64,000 bases of DNA from NCBI GenBank assembly GCA_013368375.1, contig JAACJP010000032.1, positions 1 to 64,000 of the forward strand, given 5' to 3'. This document shows positions 30,602-41,038 of this stretch, piece after piece; the stretch's first letter is position 1, and each line of letters opens with the position of its first letter. This DNA is from Tricholomella constricta. Lineage: Eukaryota > Basidiomycota > Agaricomycetes > Agaricales > Lyophyllaceae. The notes below the pieces were generated by a model. It searched no databases and was not told the DNA's origin. It worked only from the letters and a program-made list of their open reading frames with translations. The translations under genes and the position numbers were made by a program.

Positions 30602-33600
30602 TCAGCGCAGCTTTGCGAGCTGCGAAATACGCTTCACCCCCTGGAGCTCGAGGTATCTATCGAGAGCTGCCAGGGATTCGCAGTGCTCACGCGGCTCCCA
30701 CGTAGTGTCCCCCAGGGACCATCGAACTTGAAATTCAATGGCGCCCTCGGACCACCTATGTCCCAGAATCTCCTCGACGAACCACTCGTGGTCGTCTGGT
30801 GCACCAAAGTCGTAAGGCTCTGGGTGCGCTCGATTCGGGAACAGTGCGTCCTCCGTAGCGTAATACGGTCTCAGCACGGACACATGAAACTTCGCGTGTA
30901 AGCGGCGCTGCTGAAGCGCGGAAGGCAGTTCCAACGTATAATTTGACGTTTCTGGCTCTGCCTTCAAGACACGAATAAGGCCCCACGAACTTGGGGCACA
31001 ACTTGCGTGCTCTACCCTTTGGAAGGTGTAAGTTCTTCGTAGATAGGTAAACTAAATCACCAGTGCTAATCTTAGGATCATCACTCCGGCGTTTATTCGC
31101 ATTCAGCGCTTGGAATACGCGGGCCTCGATAATAGCATCGTGGGCTTCCGCGAGATTCGAAAGGGCTTGTTCTGCGAACTGGCGAATACCCCGAGGAATC
31201 ACATTATCACTGCGAATTTCCTTGATCATGGAGGGCATGTATCCGCTGTTGAGTTCGAATGGCGCGTATTTGGTTGTCTCCGATATACTCGCATTAAGTG
31301 CGAACTCGGTCATATCTACGCGATCGACCCAGTCTTTCTGGTCGTGGCGCACCACAGTACAGAATATTTGTCCGATACTGCGGTTTGCACGCTCAGTCTG
31401 TCCATCCGTTTGAGGATGAAACGATGTGGACATGAGCAGTTTTGATCCAAGGATCTTGTGAAGTTCTCGCCACCATTTGGAGGTGAACTTCGAGTCCCTA
31501 TGATGGAACTAGGAAGACCATGCAGACGAACAACCTCGCGCATGTATATCCAGGACAATTCCGACGCGGTCATGCGCGTATGTACTGGAATTAAATGCAC
31601 CATGCTCATCATGCGGCACATAATAACCCACAGGTAATTATAGCCTTTTGATTCAGGGAACGGGCCTATAAAGTCCGTTCCAATGGAGTCCCATGGTTTA
31701 ATGGGCACTGGTAGCGAATGTATTTTGCCAGCAGGTTTTTGATTCAAACCCTTGGCTCGCTGACATGACTCACAAGTTTGACAGAACTTGCGAACTTCTG
31801 CGGTAATGGTGGGCCACCAGTACCAGCGTTGGAGGTATTCCGTGGTACGCTGGGCTCCAAAGTGTCCAACGGACGTATGTGCTTGTTCTATGAGTTGAGT
31901 GATCAATTTACGATCACGAGGAACACATAGAACTTCTACGCCGGCTGGATTCGTTGTCCAAATTAACGCATCTCGGTGTGTAAAATGCGTGAATTCACCG
32001 GGTTTGTCCATTATTACCGTGAACAATTTATCGGTTTTGTAACCTTTCTGTACTACTTCCAGGAATGAAGCATCGCCATTCCGTGGGTGTGGTTCTGGAC
32101 GCGGCGCAGGTGTGGGCTGTTGAAACAATGCCTCGCCCAACGTTTGTTCGCGTTCTGAAGGAGCCCCATCCGGTTGTTGACCGGTCGAGGATTCAGACTG
32201 TACGGTAGGTTGCTGAAACTCTTCCAGGATGGCGGCTTCGATTTCTCGATCCTCACGCCGTTCCTGGAGGCGGCGACTACGCCTCACTTCCACGTCCTGC
32301 ATGGCTCGAATTTCAATAACTCGTTCAGCCACTTCTTGCAGTCGTGAAGGTGGGAGATCCTCTCCATCTGGATCTATTCGCGCATCAGCGCGTACATAGT
32401 TGTTGACGCTCTGCACCTCATTAGGTGCGTCTCCTTCAAAGTAGCGGGATAAGCAATCAGCTACTTTGTTCAGTTCTCCTTTTACATATGTAATGTCAAA
32501 GGTGAACCGAGACATATAATCGTTCCAGTGTCGTTGACGTGGTGACAGATTTACTTGAGTTTTGAAGAACTCTAGCGCTTTATGGTCTGTGATTACATGG
32601 ATATTGTAACCAACCAATTTATCTTCCCATTTTAATAAGGCTTCTAGAATCGCAAGAGTTTCGAGCTCGTGTACAGCATAATTTTGCTGAGCGCTCGTGA
32701 ACTTCTTCGACATGAACCCAGCGGGCCGACATGTCTGCCAAGTGGGTCCTTGGCCGTACATGGCTCCGACGCCGGTCTTCGAGGCATCGCATACACGGGA
32801 GGCAAAGCTTGAGGCAGTTGAATTTCAACTGCCGCAAGAGCAGTTGGCGTGCTGCTACCATCCTTTCAGATTATGTAACATGGCCAAATATAGCCGATGT
32901 CACCTGATTAAACAGACTTGGCTGTTCAACACACCATGGGCAATAGTGGTCTTTTTACTGCAGAGGGTACACACACAGATAACTGTCGGCATAGTGGAAA
33001 GAAATGGATGGGAGCGGGTGGGAGCAGGAGCAGCAGATAATCTCTGGACTCGCAGCATCACGATTCATCGAGACAGCTACATTTGGCTATATTACATAAT
33101 CCGAGGAGTAACTGCGAGACAGCTGCGTACCGACCGCGCGCTAACTGCTCTTGCGGCAGTTGAAATTCAACTGCCGCAAGCTTTGCCTCCCGTGATATAA
33201 GCCATATAGGGTCTTTATTCTTAACGTCTATAGGCTGTATGACTGGTGTCCTACAACATATTTGTTTTATCATTTGAACACACCGATCATGGATCCGTCT
33301 CCAATGAAACGGCAACCCGTTTTGCGTCATGGACATGAGGGGTCCCGTATACGCAGTAATATCAGGTAGGAAGTTACCCAAGTAATTTACGAGTCCGACG
33401 AACCGCTGAATATCATTATATGATCGCAGTGTTCGCCATTTGCGTATGCAGCTTAGTTTATCGACATCAGGGTGTATACCGCGATCGTCGATAATGTGTC
33501 CAAGGCAATCAATGCGTTCAGCGTATAATTCGCATTTCTTCCATTTCAGATACAAAGAAGCAGCTCTGAGTCTCTCGAATACTATTCGTAGGTGTTTCTC

Positions 33601-34827
33601 ATGCTCTTCTATCGATTCCGAAAAGATAAAGATATCATCCAGGTAGACATGCATGAATCTACCAATCAAGTCTCGAAAGGTTGACGTCATGAGTCTCTGG
33701 AATGTGGCAGGTGCGTTGCAGTCACCTATCTGCATTATATTGCTGACATAGGTGCCGGCGATAGTCGCAAAGGCTGTTTTATGTACATCCTCTGGTCGTA
33801 TACGCACTTGCTCATAGGCGTCGGTTAGATCAATTTTTGATCTAATCTTCGCCCGCGCCACATCTTCCCGAATAATTTCTTGATCGGATAGTGGCGTCAC
33901 GTCTTTCACGGTGTTATCGTTCCGTTGACGTGCATCGAGTGCAGTTCGTAGCGAACCATCTTTCTTCGGTATGCACAGTAGTGGGGCTGCTTGGCTGACG
34001 GACCGTGGCTCCCACCACTTAGCATCCACATAGCGGTTTATCTTCATGTGGAATTCTTCTCTCAGCGAATTTGGGCACCGCGGTAAGTGATAGTGATACC
34101 GTGCATTCTCATCGATTAAATGAATCTCATGGTTAACTTCCCTCCACGGTGGTAACGTGTTAGGAGTTCCGTTCACCATATCTTGGAATTCATCATGCCA
34201 TTGCTGACGTAGGCGGGGATAATCTTCAGTAGTGAGTTTACTCTTGATTTTTATATTCCCATCCTTTCGTCGCTTCCCTTCCGCGGTTGGTTTCTCATAC
34301 CTATTGCGGAGGGCTTGTATCCGTTCTTCCGTCTCATCTGGTACTTCCAGTCGTACTTGTCGTGACTGTGGCATACTTCCTGTAGTACTACCAGCTATTG
34401 TCCCGACGTATACTGACAGTTTGGATATCTCGTCTGGGCGTGCATCGCGATATATCTCGCCTTGAGGCGCTTGGACTCACGTATATGCATGCATGGACGC
34501 AATTACCTTGTTCCATTCAAATGGCATTCGAGGATCGTACGCCCAATCGACGTGCGGATGTGGTACAGGTCGATCCCAAAATGTTCGCTTGGGTTTCTCC
34601 TGCGCCACTTGTGGTGACACTTGTGGTTCCGGTAGTTTTACCTTCTCCTCAGTGCTATCCAAATTATCGATTTGCGAAGATTTGGGTTCTTTGTGCTGCA
34701 TTTTGTGCGTTTTGGCTTTCTTTTCATACTCGGTTGACCCTTTCTCCCCCTGAAGAGTATCTATATACTCTTCCTCGCTCATCAGTAGACATGGCGCGTC
34801 CGACGGAAGACCATGCATTTTGTGCAC
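30602..34827 (-). pseudogene. Element B pol: RT, RNase H, integrase, chromodomain; broken
   Basis: Close homologue of element A pol. RT has HVYLDDIFIF; RNase H and integrase follow (YWWPTITAEVRKFCQTCESC, GTDFIGPFPESKGY); chromodomain EWFVEEILGHRW. Lesions: TGA at 34477-34479 near the start; a 401-bp MITE at 32794-33194 in RNase H; a deletion of about 7 bp near 31490 that removes the SD of the expected integrase SDRDSKF motif and shifts the frame; another frameshift near 30965. It ends at 30602. Upstream, 34828-34866 is open in frame to the TGA that ends gag-protease. Confidence 0.9.
32794..33194. mobile_element. MITE inside element B pol
   Basis: 401 bp with inverted ends CACGGGAGGCAAAGCTTG, continuing into GGCAGTTGAA and its complement, so each end is itself a palindrome. 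A 3-bp ATA duplication lies at 32791-32793 and 33195-33197. Removing the insert and one ATA restores the RNase H frame. CAC ends with a 3-bp duplication are reminiscent of CACTA-type elements, an inference. No ORF inside. Confidence 0.85.
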
Positions 34828-34866
34828 CTCTTCCTCCGGAACGTCTTCTACTGTGACTCGTGGGAG

Positions 34867-37414
34867 TCAATCCCGGGGTTTATCCGTGGTACAATAGCGG
34901 GGCAGCTGTCCATCAGTATCCCGGAGGTCTACCTTCGTGGCTTCGGTTGATACACCGTCGACCACAACTGTATTCGTCGCGAAATCAAGGATAACTCCAT
35001 GCTTTCGCATAAACGGTGTACCGATAATCATATCATATCGGTCAAAGTTTGCTATATCGACATACAGCATTTCTTCAGATCCGTGTGTTTTAACTAACGC
35101 ATCAGACCCAAAGTTCACTGTCGAGCGACTTCCAATCGTTCCCAATTGCAGCGTTATCGGTGCATCCAACGGATACACGTGCAGTCCCGCTACCTGGGAG
35201 AATGCCGGGGTTACGCCTGTAGTTGTACTCCCCGAGTCCCATAGCGTCCACGCGTCGTGTCCGCCTACATTGACATATGTGGCCAAACACTCCTTGTCGT
35301 CGCGCTTATGCACTGGGCGAGCCTTAGCTACTTTCGACGCGCGAAGATGTACTTTGCGCATCTTTATCTGGCGAGTTTCATCCAACGGTAATTCCGTTAT
35401 CACCCTCAGGACTTCAGTCTCGCTGTCTCGGGAGTAGTAGTCATTATCATAGACATCGACCTCAATGAGTTCATCGCTGTCGCTGTCTACCAACGACTCA
35501 GGTGGATTATCCACTTCATTAGCAGAGGTATGTCCACTCTCGTCATCAGCCTCATTCTCCTGATCCATTTCCGAATCATCGTCCTCTTCATCAACTGCGG
35601 TCCGAGCTGCTCGTATCTGAGCACGCACGGGGTACGGTTTCTGTTTACATTCTCTCGAGTAATGACCTTTCTTTCCGCATTTGTAGCAGATGACATCTGC
35701 CGCTGGTGACGGATTCGGTGTCGGAGATGAATGCAGTTGGGGGCGTTCCAACTGTCTATTGGGTGGCGCACCCGAGTTCGGGTCGGGGCATGCTTGCACT
35801 CCCACCTTTCCTCCTCGTCCACGCAGTGGCGTAGCCACCACTCTCGCGTGTAGTCCTCCTGCTAAGGCGGACTTGCGAATGAAAGTGGTACCGATTCGCC
35901 CACCTCCGCGGGGCCTCGAAGATGTTACTTCGGGATTCCGGCGCGAGCGACGGCGTGAGTTTCGAGCAAGGTAGTGCGCAGCTGTCTTAGAGGCAGACTC
36001 ATACGCCTTCGGCTCGGAGACAAACTCATCGACTGTATTTATCTCAGGTGACAATCCACCTTCCTTAATTAGGGCGACAAGCATATCTTTGGGTATACCT
36101 TCCAGGAAGGTATCACGCACGGTGTATTCGTCTGGGAACACAGCCATATTTTGTGCGTGGTCCATGAGCTCGTCATAAAACCCTTGAACTCCGATGCTCT
36201 CATTATAAGTAGCATCGTAGAAGTCCTCTCGTGCATCCTGCATTGTTGACGGCTGTACAAAGTGATCATACAATCCAAGAATGACGTCTTCAAACGTCCA
36301 ATGGCATTGACGACGGTTTACATGAACGACGTGGCGCTGGTACCATGTCTTAGCTTCTCCTCTGAGAAACTCTGGTACAACGAGCACGCGTTCATGGTCG
36401 CGTTCGTCGCCACCATACTGGCATGCAGCTAAATGAACGCACACGTCCGTTAGCCACCTTTCAAGGTCGCTAAACTTGGTTCCTCCAGCGTATGGAGTTA
36501 TAGTTTTGGACGCGTCAGATCGCCTCAATTTACTACCCTCGGGAAGTTGCAGGCGTGTACCGAGTTGTTCTTCTAGCAGCGCTTTCAAGCGTACATGCAT
36601 AGAATCTCGGTGTTGTTCCACGGCTTCAGCGACTCCAGGGTTTCGGGAAGTTGACCGCACTTGCGGAGGCATCGAGAACCCACGCCCAGGGGTTTCACTT
36701 GGTCTACCTGGGTTTCGTGATATAGGGTTCACGACGCTCATTCCCCTACCGCGTCCACGAGCATTGGTAAAATGCGTACGAACTACGGGAGTCTCATGAG
36801 GAGGTCGATCTCTAGCAAATGTTTGCTGTTGATCACGTCCCTGCAGGTGCTCATCGTAGGGGGCACTCTGCACATTATTATCCTGTTCGTGAGGTTGTCC
36901 AATCGACTCGAAATAAATGCTCTTCATTTGGTCGACGGGCTGACGTCCGATAAAGATCACTCCCTGGTTGCTGCAAGTCTCGATCCCGCTCGCGCTGGAG
37001 GGCGACTCTGTCTGCCCACGAGTCTGCCATTGGGTATCGACGGGACGCATTCCCAGGGACTTGTATCACAGGCGGTGATGTCTCAGTCGTGAACCGTAGT
37101 GTTTGAGCAGGCGCAGGCCTTTCCTCAATCGGTTTGACGCCGTCGTGTGTTTCATCCACACGATCCTCGATTTTTACAGGCGTGGTGAGCACAGGGCCGA
37201 TGCTGTCCGCTGCTTGTGTTGTTCCTACTGTTGCTTGCGGAGCTTTCGGTGTCGAAGACCTCGATGCTTCCAAGACAATGGCCATAGAATAGTTATCTAT
37301 TTCGAAGCGAATGCCTTCGATAACTAGCTTTACAAATTCGATACTGTTCGTATCAGGCTCCGTGTCCATGATCGCACAGTGTACGTAGGCGGAACCTAGC
37401 GCGTTCTCATTCAT
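34867..37414 (-). pseudogene. Element B gag-protease
   Basis: Two frames: 36878-37414 carries the leader ending near RVALQRERDRDLQQPG, and 34867-37050 carries the rest, so one frameshift lies near 36950. Gag has EFLRGEAKTWYQRHVVHV and DVILGLYDHFVQPSTMQD; a CCHC knuckle CYKCGKKGHYSREC; an acidic linker; retropepsin with TLWDSGSTTTGVTPAF and YDMIIGTPFM. It ends at TGA 34867-34869, after which the same frame stays open into pol. Confidence 0.85.
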
Positions 37415-37459
37415 CTGAGTACGTCGACTAGCGTCTGGGACTATCGACTGGTATTCTGA

Positions 37460-37987
37460 CTAGTAGAGGTGCACCTGGCGCTTAAGGAGGGGCGAGAACC
37501 TGAAGATGTTCAGGGTCCCGTTGTCCGATTCTGCCGTCGAGCTGACAGGCGATAACACCCATCGTCGAAGGTACGCACTCGTAACCGACTGGTTATCCGT
37601 ATTGGCGTGTACCGGGGCTTGTACCGAAGACTGTGGCACAGCAGTGGGGGCCGGGGAGGCAGCGTACGCGGCATACGCTTGTTGCAGAGCCAATCGTACG
37701 GGGCCATCGTCCGATGCATGTCTAAGACTCGCATCTTCAGCAGTTTCGACCCCCAGAGTGCCTAACCTTGCAGCTGGGCGCTCTGTGGCGTGCATTGATA
37801 GTAGCTCCAGGCTACTTACCGCTGTTGGTCCCTCTGCTGCTGCTACACCTTGCCCGACTTCGTCCGAACGACGTTGAGGCGGCACATAGGCTATAGGAGG
37901 TCGTGGTACTGGCGGATCGACGATAGATTGTATTGTTGGTGTGTTTTCAGAGCTGGTAGCGCTCGGTGGCGCTCGGTTTGGATCCAT
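37460..37987 (-). CDS. Element B N-terminal ORF
   Basis: A 175-codon frame rich in Ala/Pro/Ser (MDPNRAPPSATSSENTPTIQ at the start) about 115 bp inside the 5' LTR. It may be the start of the gag leader, separated from 37414 by a frameshift or stop at 37460. No domain recognised. Confidence 0.5.
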   Translation of the reverse strand: MDPNRAPPSATSSENTPTIQSIVDPPVPRPPIAYVPPQRRSDEVGQGVAAAEGPTAVSSLELLSMHATERPAARLGTLGVETAEDASLRHASDDGPVRLALQQAYAAYAASPAPTAVPQSSVQAPVHANTDNQSVTSAYLRRWVLSPVSSTAESDNGTLNIFRFSPLLKRQVHLY

Positions 37988-38090
37988 CGCAGATAGATCT
38001 TCGTTTCAGGGTTGTGGTGATGGTGATGGCGCTGATAAGCGAGTCGACGTCGAAGATAGAGAGCAGTTAAGCAGATAGCAAAGCTGGGTC

Positions 38091-38103
38091 TAGCTTAAAA
38101 AAG
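38091..38103 (-). promoter_or_regulatory. T-rich putative primer-binding region of element B
   Basis: CTTTTTTAAGCTA on the minus strand, directly inside the 5' LTR; matches the same site in elements A and F. Confidence 0.6.
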
Positions 38104-38337
38104 TGTTACGGTTGTACGGGGTTGGGGGATCCTTGCGAGACACCAGACACGTTAAGCTAGACCAATCTGTGGGATTCTGCTAAGTACGTGTACAGGGTGA
38201 AGGTGCAAAGGATTATCTAAGCATAAACTGTACAGGACATTTATATACGCATAACAAAGATGGTCGTGCATTACCAGAAGGTAATGCCAAACAGGTCGCG
38301 TCTCAATATAGACGTATTGTAACGCGCCGTCGTTACA
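38104..38337 (-). repeat. 5' LTR of element B
   Basis: 234 bp, TG..CA ends on the minus strand, next to the TAGGT duplication at 38338-38342. Confidence 0.95.
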
Positions 38338-39063
38338 TAGGTGTAGAGGAGGTTGTGTCGCTTGACAGGACGCTCTTCCATCCTGTCGAGCAGCGATCGC
38401 TTCAGTGTGCCATGGGAGGTCTGCAGTGGTGAGTTTCCTGCGTTGCCCGCTGCTCCTGAAGTCCAAGTCATCCTCTCTTCCAGAACCGGCATCTGCATCG
38501 GACGAGACGTCAGATCTCGCTCGTTTGGAGCCGACCTTTGAGGCCAGTTGGGTGAGAGCGTTGTCATGGGCCGCGTCGGCAGTGTATTCGATTCGCGGAG
38601 GGGCATTTGCAACTGCGCGGTCAAGGCCGACTTGCGCTCTATCACCACGGCGTTTCGCCGCGTCCGCGAGAATCTTGACTGAGTCAATGGTAGAGAGGAA
38701 CTCGCTGAGGGCGAACTTCCGAGTTTCGGATGTCCCCCCGTGGATTGAGTTAACGAAGTCGTGTGCTTCGAAAACGGTGTTGGCCTTAGTGTTCTTTCCA
38801 TCCCTGAACTCAGTGATGAGGGCGTCAAGTTTGTTCGCAATGGACGGTTCGAACTCAAGCCGTCCCGCCAAGTATGAGACGCCAGGTCTGACATTCTCCC
38901 GAGTAGAGACGGTGGATCCTCCATTTCCACTGGGCTCAGTCTGGGACTGTTCGCTAGTGTTCGCATCACGTCTGGACTGATCAGCGGAGAGAGTTCCCGC
39001 ATCGTGTCCGGGCTGGTTGACGGAGAAATTTCCTGCATAACTATCGGACATAGGTTGAGACAA
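38338..39063 (-). pseudogene. 5' part of the DIRS-like gag ORF
   Basis: ATG at 39063 (a second at 39051). A Ser/Thr/Gln-rich leader, then a helical region LDALITEFRDGKN, FVNSIHGGTSETRKFALSEF and DAAKRRGDRAQVGL, then a basic stretch. Element B interrupts it at 38337. The frame that continues at 17107 is not the frame of the N-terminal part, so there is also a frameshift near 38360-38420. A1 lies 25 bp upstream. Confidence 0.7.
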
Positions 39064-39088
39064 AGCGATGAATTGTTAAAATTTGTAT

Positions 39089-39422
39089 GCGACTGAAAAC
39101 CCAAGGGCCCTGAATGGACTGCCCGGGGACAGTTGTGAGCGAATCCCTGAGGATTGCAGTAGAAAAACTCGGGCTAACCTGGAAGAGGGGGACCGTTGTG
39201 GTGAGAATCCCTGGGGATGTCTCACCGCGGTTGCCCCTACTTCAGCGAAGGTCAGACCCGAAATGCTTGGTCATGGTATAGACACCGATGACGGGTTGGC
39301 GTGGGACAGGCAAAGAGGGAGACGTGTTGTGTGCATCTGTGTACAGTGCGTGCGTGGCACGTGCATGGCCGGGGCCCTTGGCGATTTCCATTGGACTTGC
39401 GTAAACAAATGTTTAAACTCGA
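39089..39422 (-). repeat. Repeat A1 of the DIRS-like element
   Basis: 334-bp partner of A2 (15455-15788). Five of its seven differences are CpG in A2 and TG or CA here. It marks the outer 5' end of the element; flanking DNA begins at 39423. Confidence 0.9.
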
Positions 39423-39559
39423 TAAATACCATCAATTACCAAAAGCGGAATGGGGGGCTCGGTGGTCAAACTCTCTCATTCGACGGCTGGTATTTGAAGG
39501 GAATTTCACAAGGTAAATCATCAATTAGATCACAGAAATAACATATTTGGACTACCGGT
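39423..39559. other. Short spacer between the two transposon nests
   Basis: Flank of repeat A1 and the end of Gypsy element D. Nothing recognised. Confidence 0.4.
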
Positions 39560-40738
39560 TCAACTGTACCTAATGCTTATACTGGCGCATCTGCATTTGA
39601 AAGAAGCTCGTTGAGCTCCAAAAGCCTCCCGGTCCGAGTCAGCTCTGCAATTGTGCTGGGTGTGACTGGTCCAGCAATGTATAATCCTCTTCCTGTGCAA
39701 GTAGGTCGTCGGTGAAGCTAAGGCGCTCTGGAAGGCTGGGTGGATGCGCTTCATGGACTGAGGCAACAGGAGGCGTTATGCGAGCGGGCCGACTCGCCTT
39801 TGCACGACGAAAGGGCCAAGGTAGTGATGCGACAATTCATGTCGTCTTTGGCCTTTGAAAGTGCCGCCTTGGCTTCCTCCTGTGCTTCCTTCATGCGCTC
39901 CACGAACTCGTTGGCCGACTCATTCATGGAAGCGCCCCGACGCGGCTCAAAGCCCATGCATGGATGCTGACCAGTGTCGAGCAGGAAGGGGGTCTGCTGC
40001 GTCGCGGAATGTACATGGTTGTTGTAACTAAATTCGGCATCGGGCAGAAGGTCCTCCCAGTCATTCTGGCACTCGTTGCAGAAGACCCGCAAGGACTGTT
40101 CCAGCTCCTGGTTGACGCGCTCAGTCTGTCCATCAGTCTGAGGGTGGTAGGCCGTCGAGGCCGACAGCTTGATACCCAGGAGTCGGTACAGTTCGCGCGT
40201 GAACTCGGCGATGAACTGTGGACCTCGATCGGAGACGAATGCGTCGGGGAGACCGTGCAGCTTCCAGACGTGGTGGCGGTAGAGGTTCGCAGCTCCCAGA
40301 GCCAAACAGGTTGTGTGCGACGTGATGAAGTGCGCGCGCTTTCCGACCGAATCCATGACGTTCATGATTGCGTCGTGGCCGTTGGACTCTGGAAATTCGG
40401 TGATGAAGTTGACCGATGACATTCCATCGGCCTTCAGGAATTGGGAGTGGCTGCAGCTGTCCGACGGGGAGTTGGCGGTGGGGTTTCGTGCGCAAGCACA
40501 TGTCGCAGGTGCTGGTGTATGAACCAATGAAGCGCGACATCTGGGGCCACCAGTAGTTGCGCGACACCAGCTCTAACGTCTTCCAGCGACCCGGGTGACC
40601 AGTGACCTTGGAGTCGTGGTGCTGTTCCACAATATGTTGGCGAAGGTCAGGAACGTTTGGGACATAGATTTGTCCACGGAACGTGAGCAGACTGCCTTCC
40701 TCCCCCCACTCGCCGAAGCGTAGGGAGCGGCCAGCGAC
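39560..40738 (-). pseudogene. Element D integrase and C-terminal tail
   Basis: The zinc module has HHDSKVTGHPGRWKT and CDMCLRTK; the catalytic core has VNFITEFPESNGHDAI, FVSDRGPQFIAEF and TDGQTERVNQELE. A frameshift near 40425 separates the two. The tail (LGPFVVQRRVGPLA, LLLPQSMKRIHPAF) is in another frame with a stop, so the end is decayed. No clear chromodomain. Confidence 0.85.
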
Positions 40739-40743
40739 CTTGG

Positions 40744-41011
40744 TGTTGAAGGAGGTTACGCGCAGCAGCAGACTGAGACCGAGACGGATCTAAAAAGGGA
40801 CGTCGAGTCGGGACATGATGATACAAAAGGACTGGGGTCCGTGTATTCGTGTAAGTGTAAGAACTAAAGTACATAGGATGTACATACCTGGGGTCCGTGT
40901 ATTCGTGTAAGTGTAAGAACTAAAGAATATACGGTGCCCCGATGGAAAGATAAGAAACGGTCACGTGAGAGAAAGGTGGTGTCCGTGGCGCTTGCAACCA
41001 CACCCGCAACA
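40744..41011 (-). repeat. 3' LTR of the Copia element, with a 56-bp internal duplication
   Basis: The stretch CTGGGGTCCGTGTATTCGTG and its downstream bases occur twice, separated by TACATAGGATGTACATAC. The 5' LTR has one copy. Confidence 0.9.
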
Positions 41012-41038
41012 CTCCCACCTGATGAAGTGCCTACGACA

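Larger units (their letters stand above)
17108..38337 (-). mobile_element. Gypsy element B (chromovirus), complete LTR to LTR, hosting element A and a MITE
   Basis: LTRs of 234 bp lie at 38104-38337 (5') and 17108-17341 (3'), with target duplication TAGGT at 17103-17107 and 38338-38342. The minus-strand order is LTR, T-rich primer region, N-terminal ORF, gag-protease, pol, third ORF, polypurine tract, LTR. The two LTRs differ at 5 sites (about 2%). Removing element A (17694-28705 plus one CCATC) leaves about 10.2 kb. It inserted into the gag-like ORF of the DIRS-like element. Confidence 0.95.
14746..39422 (-). mobile_element. Outer DIRS-like element with split direct repeats, hosting two Gypsy insertions
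   Basis: On the minus strand the order is A1 (39089-39422), gag-like ORF, B1 (15789-15913), A2 (15455-15788), HSP60 fragment, B2 (14746-14861). Split direct repeats of this order are known from Ngaro-type DIRS elements, and the ORF resembles the first ORF of fungal DIRS-like elements. Without the nested Gypsy elements it would be about 3.4 kb, so reverse transcriptase and tyrosine recombinase are missing: a non-autonomous deletion form. Alternatively two head-to-tail units (A-ORF-B and A-HSP60-B) are present. No target duplication is seen, as expected for recombinase-type insertion. Confidence 0.65.

Noticed and set aside
38152..38337. C-terminal extension of the DIRS-like gag ORF through the LTR
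   Set aside because: The frame runs into the LTR of element B by chance; the native continuation lies at 17107 and below.
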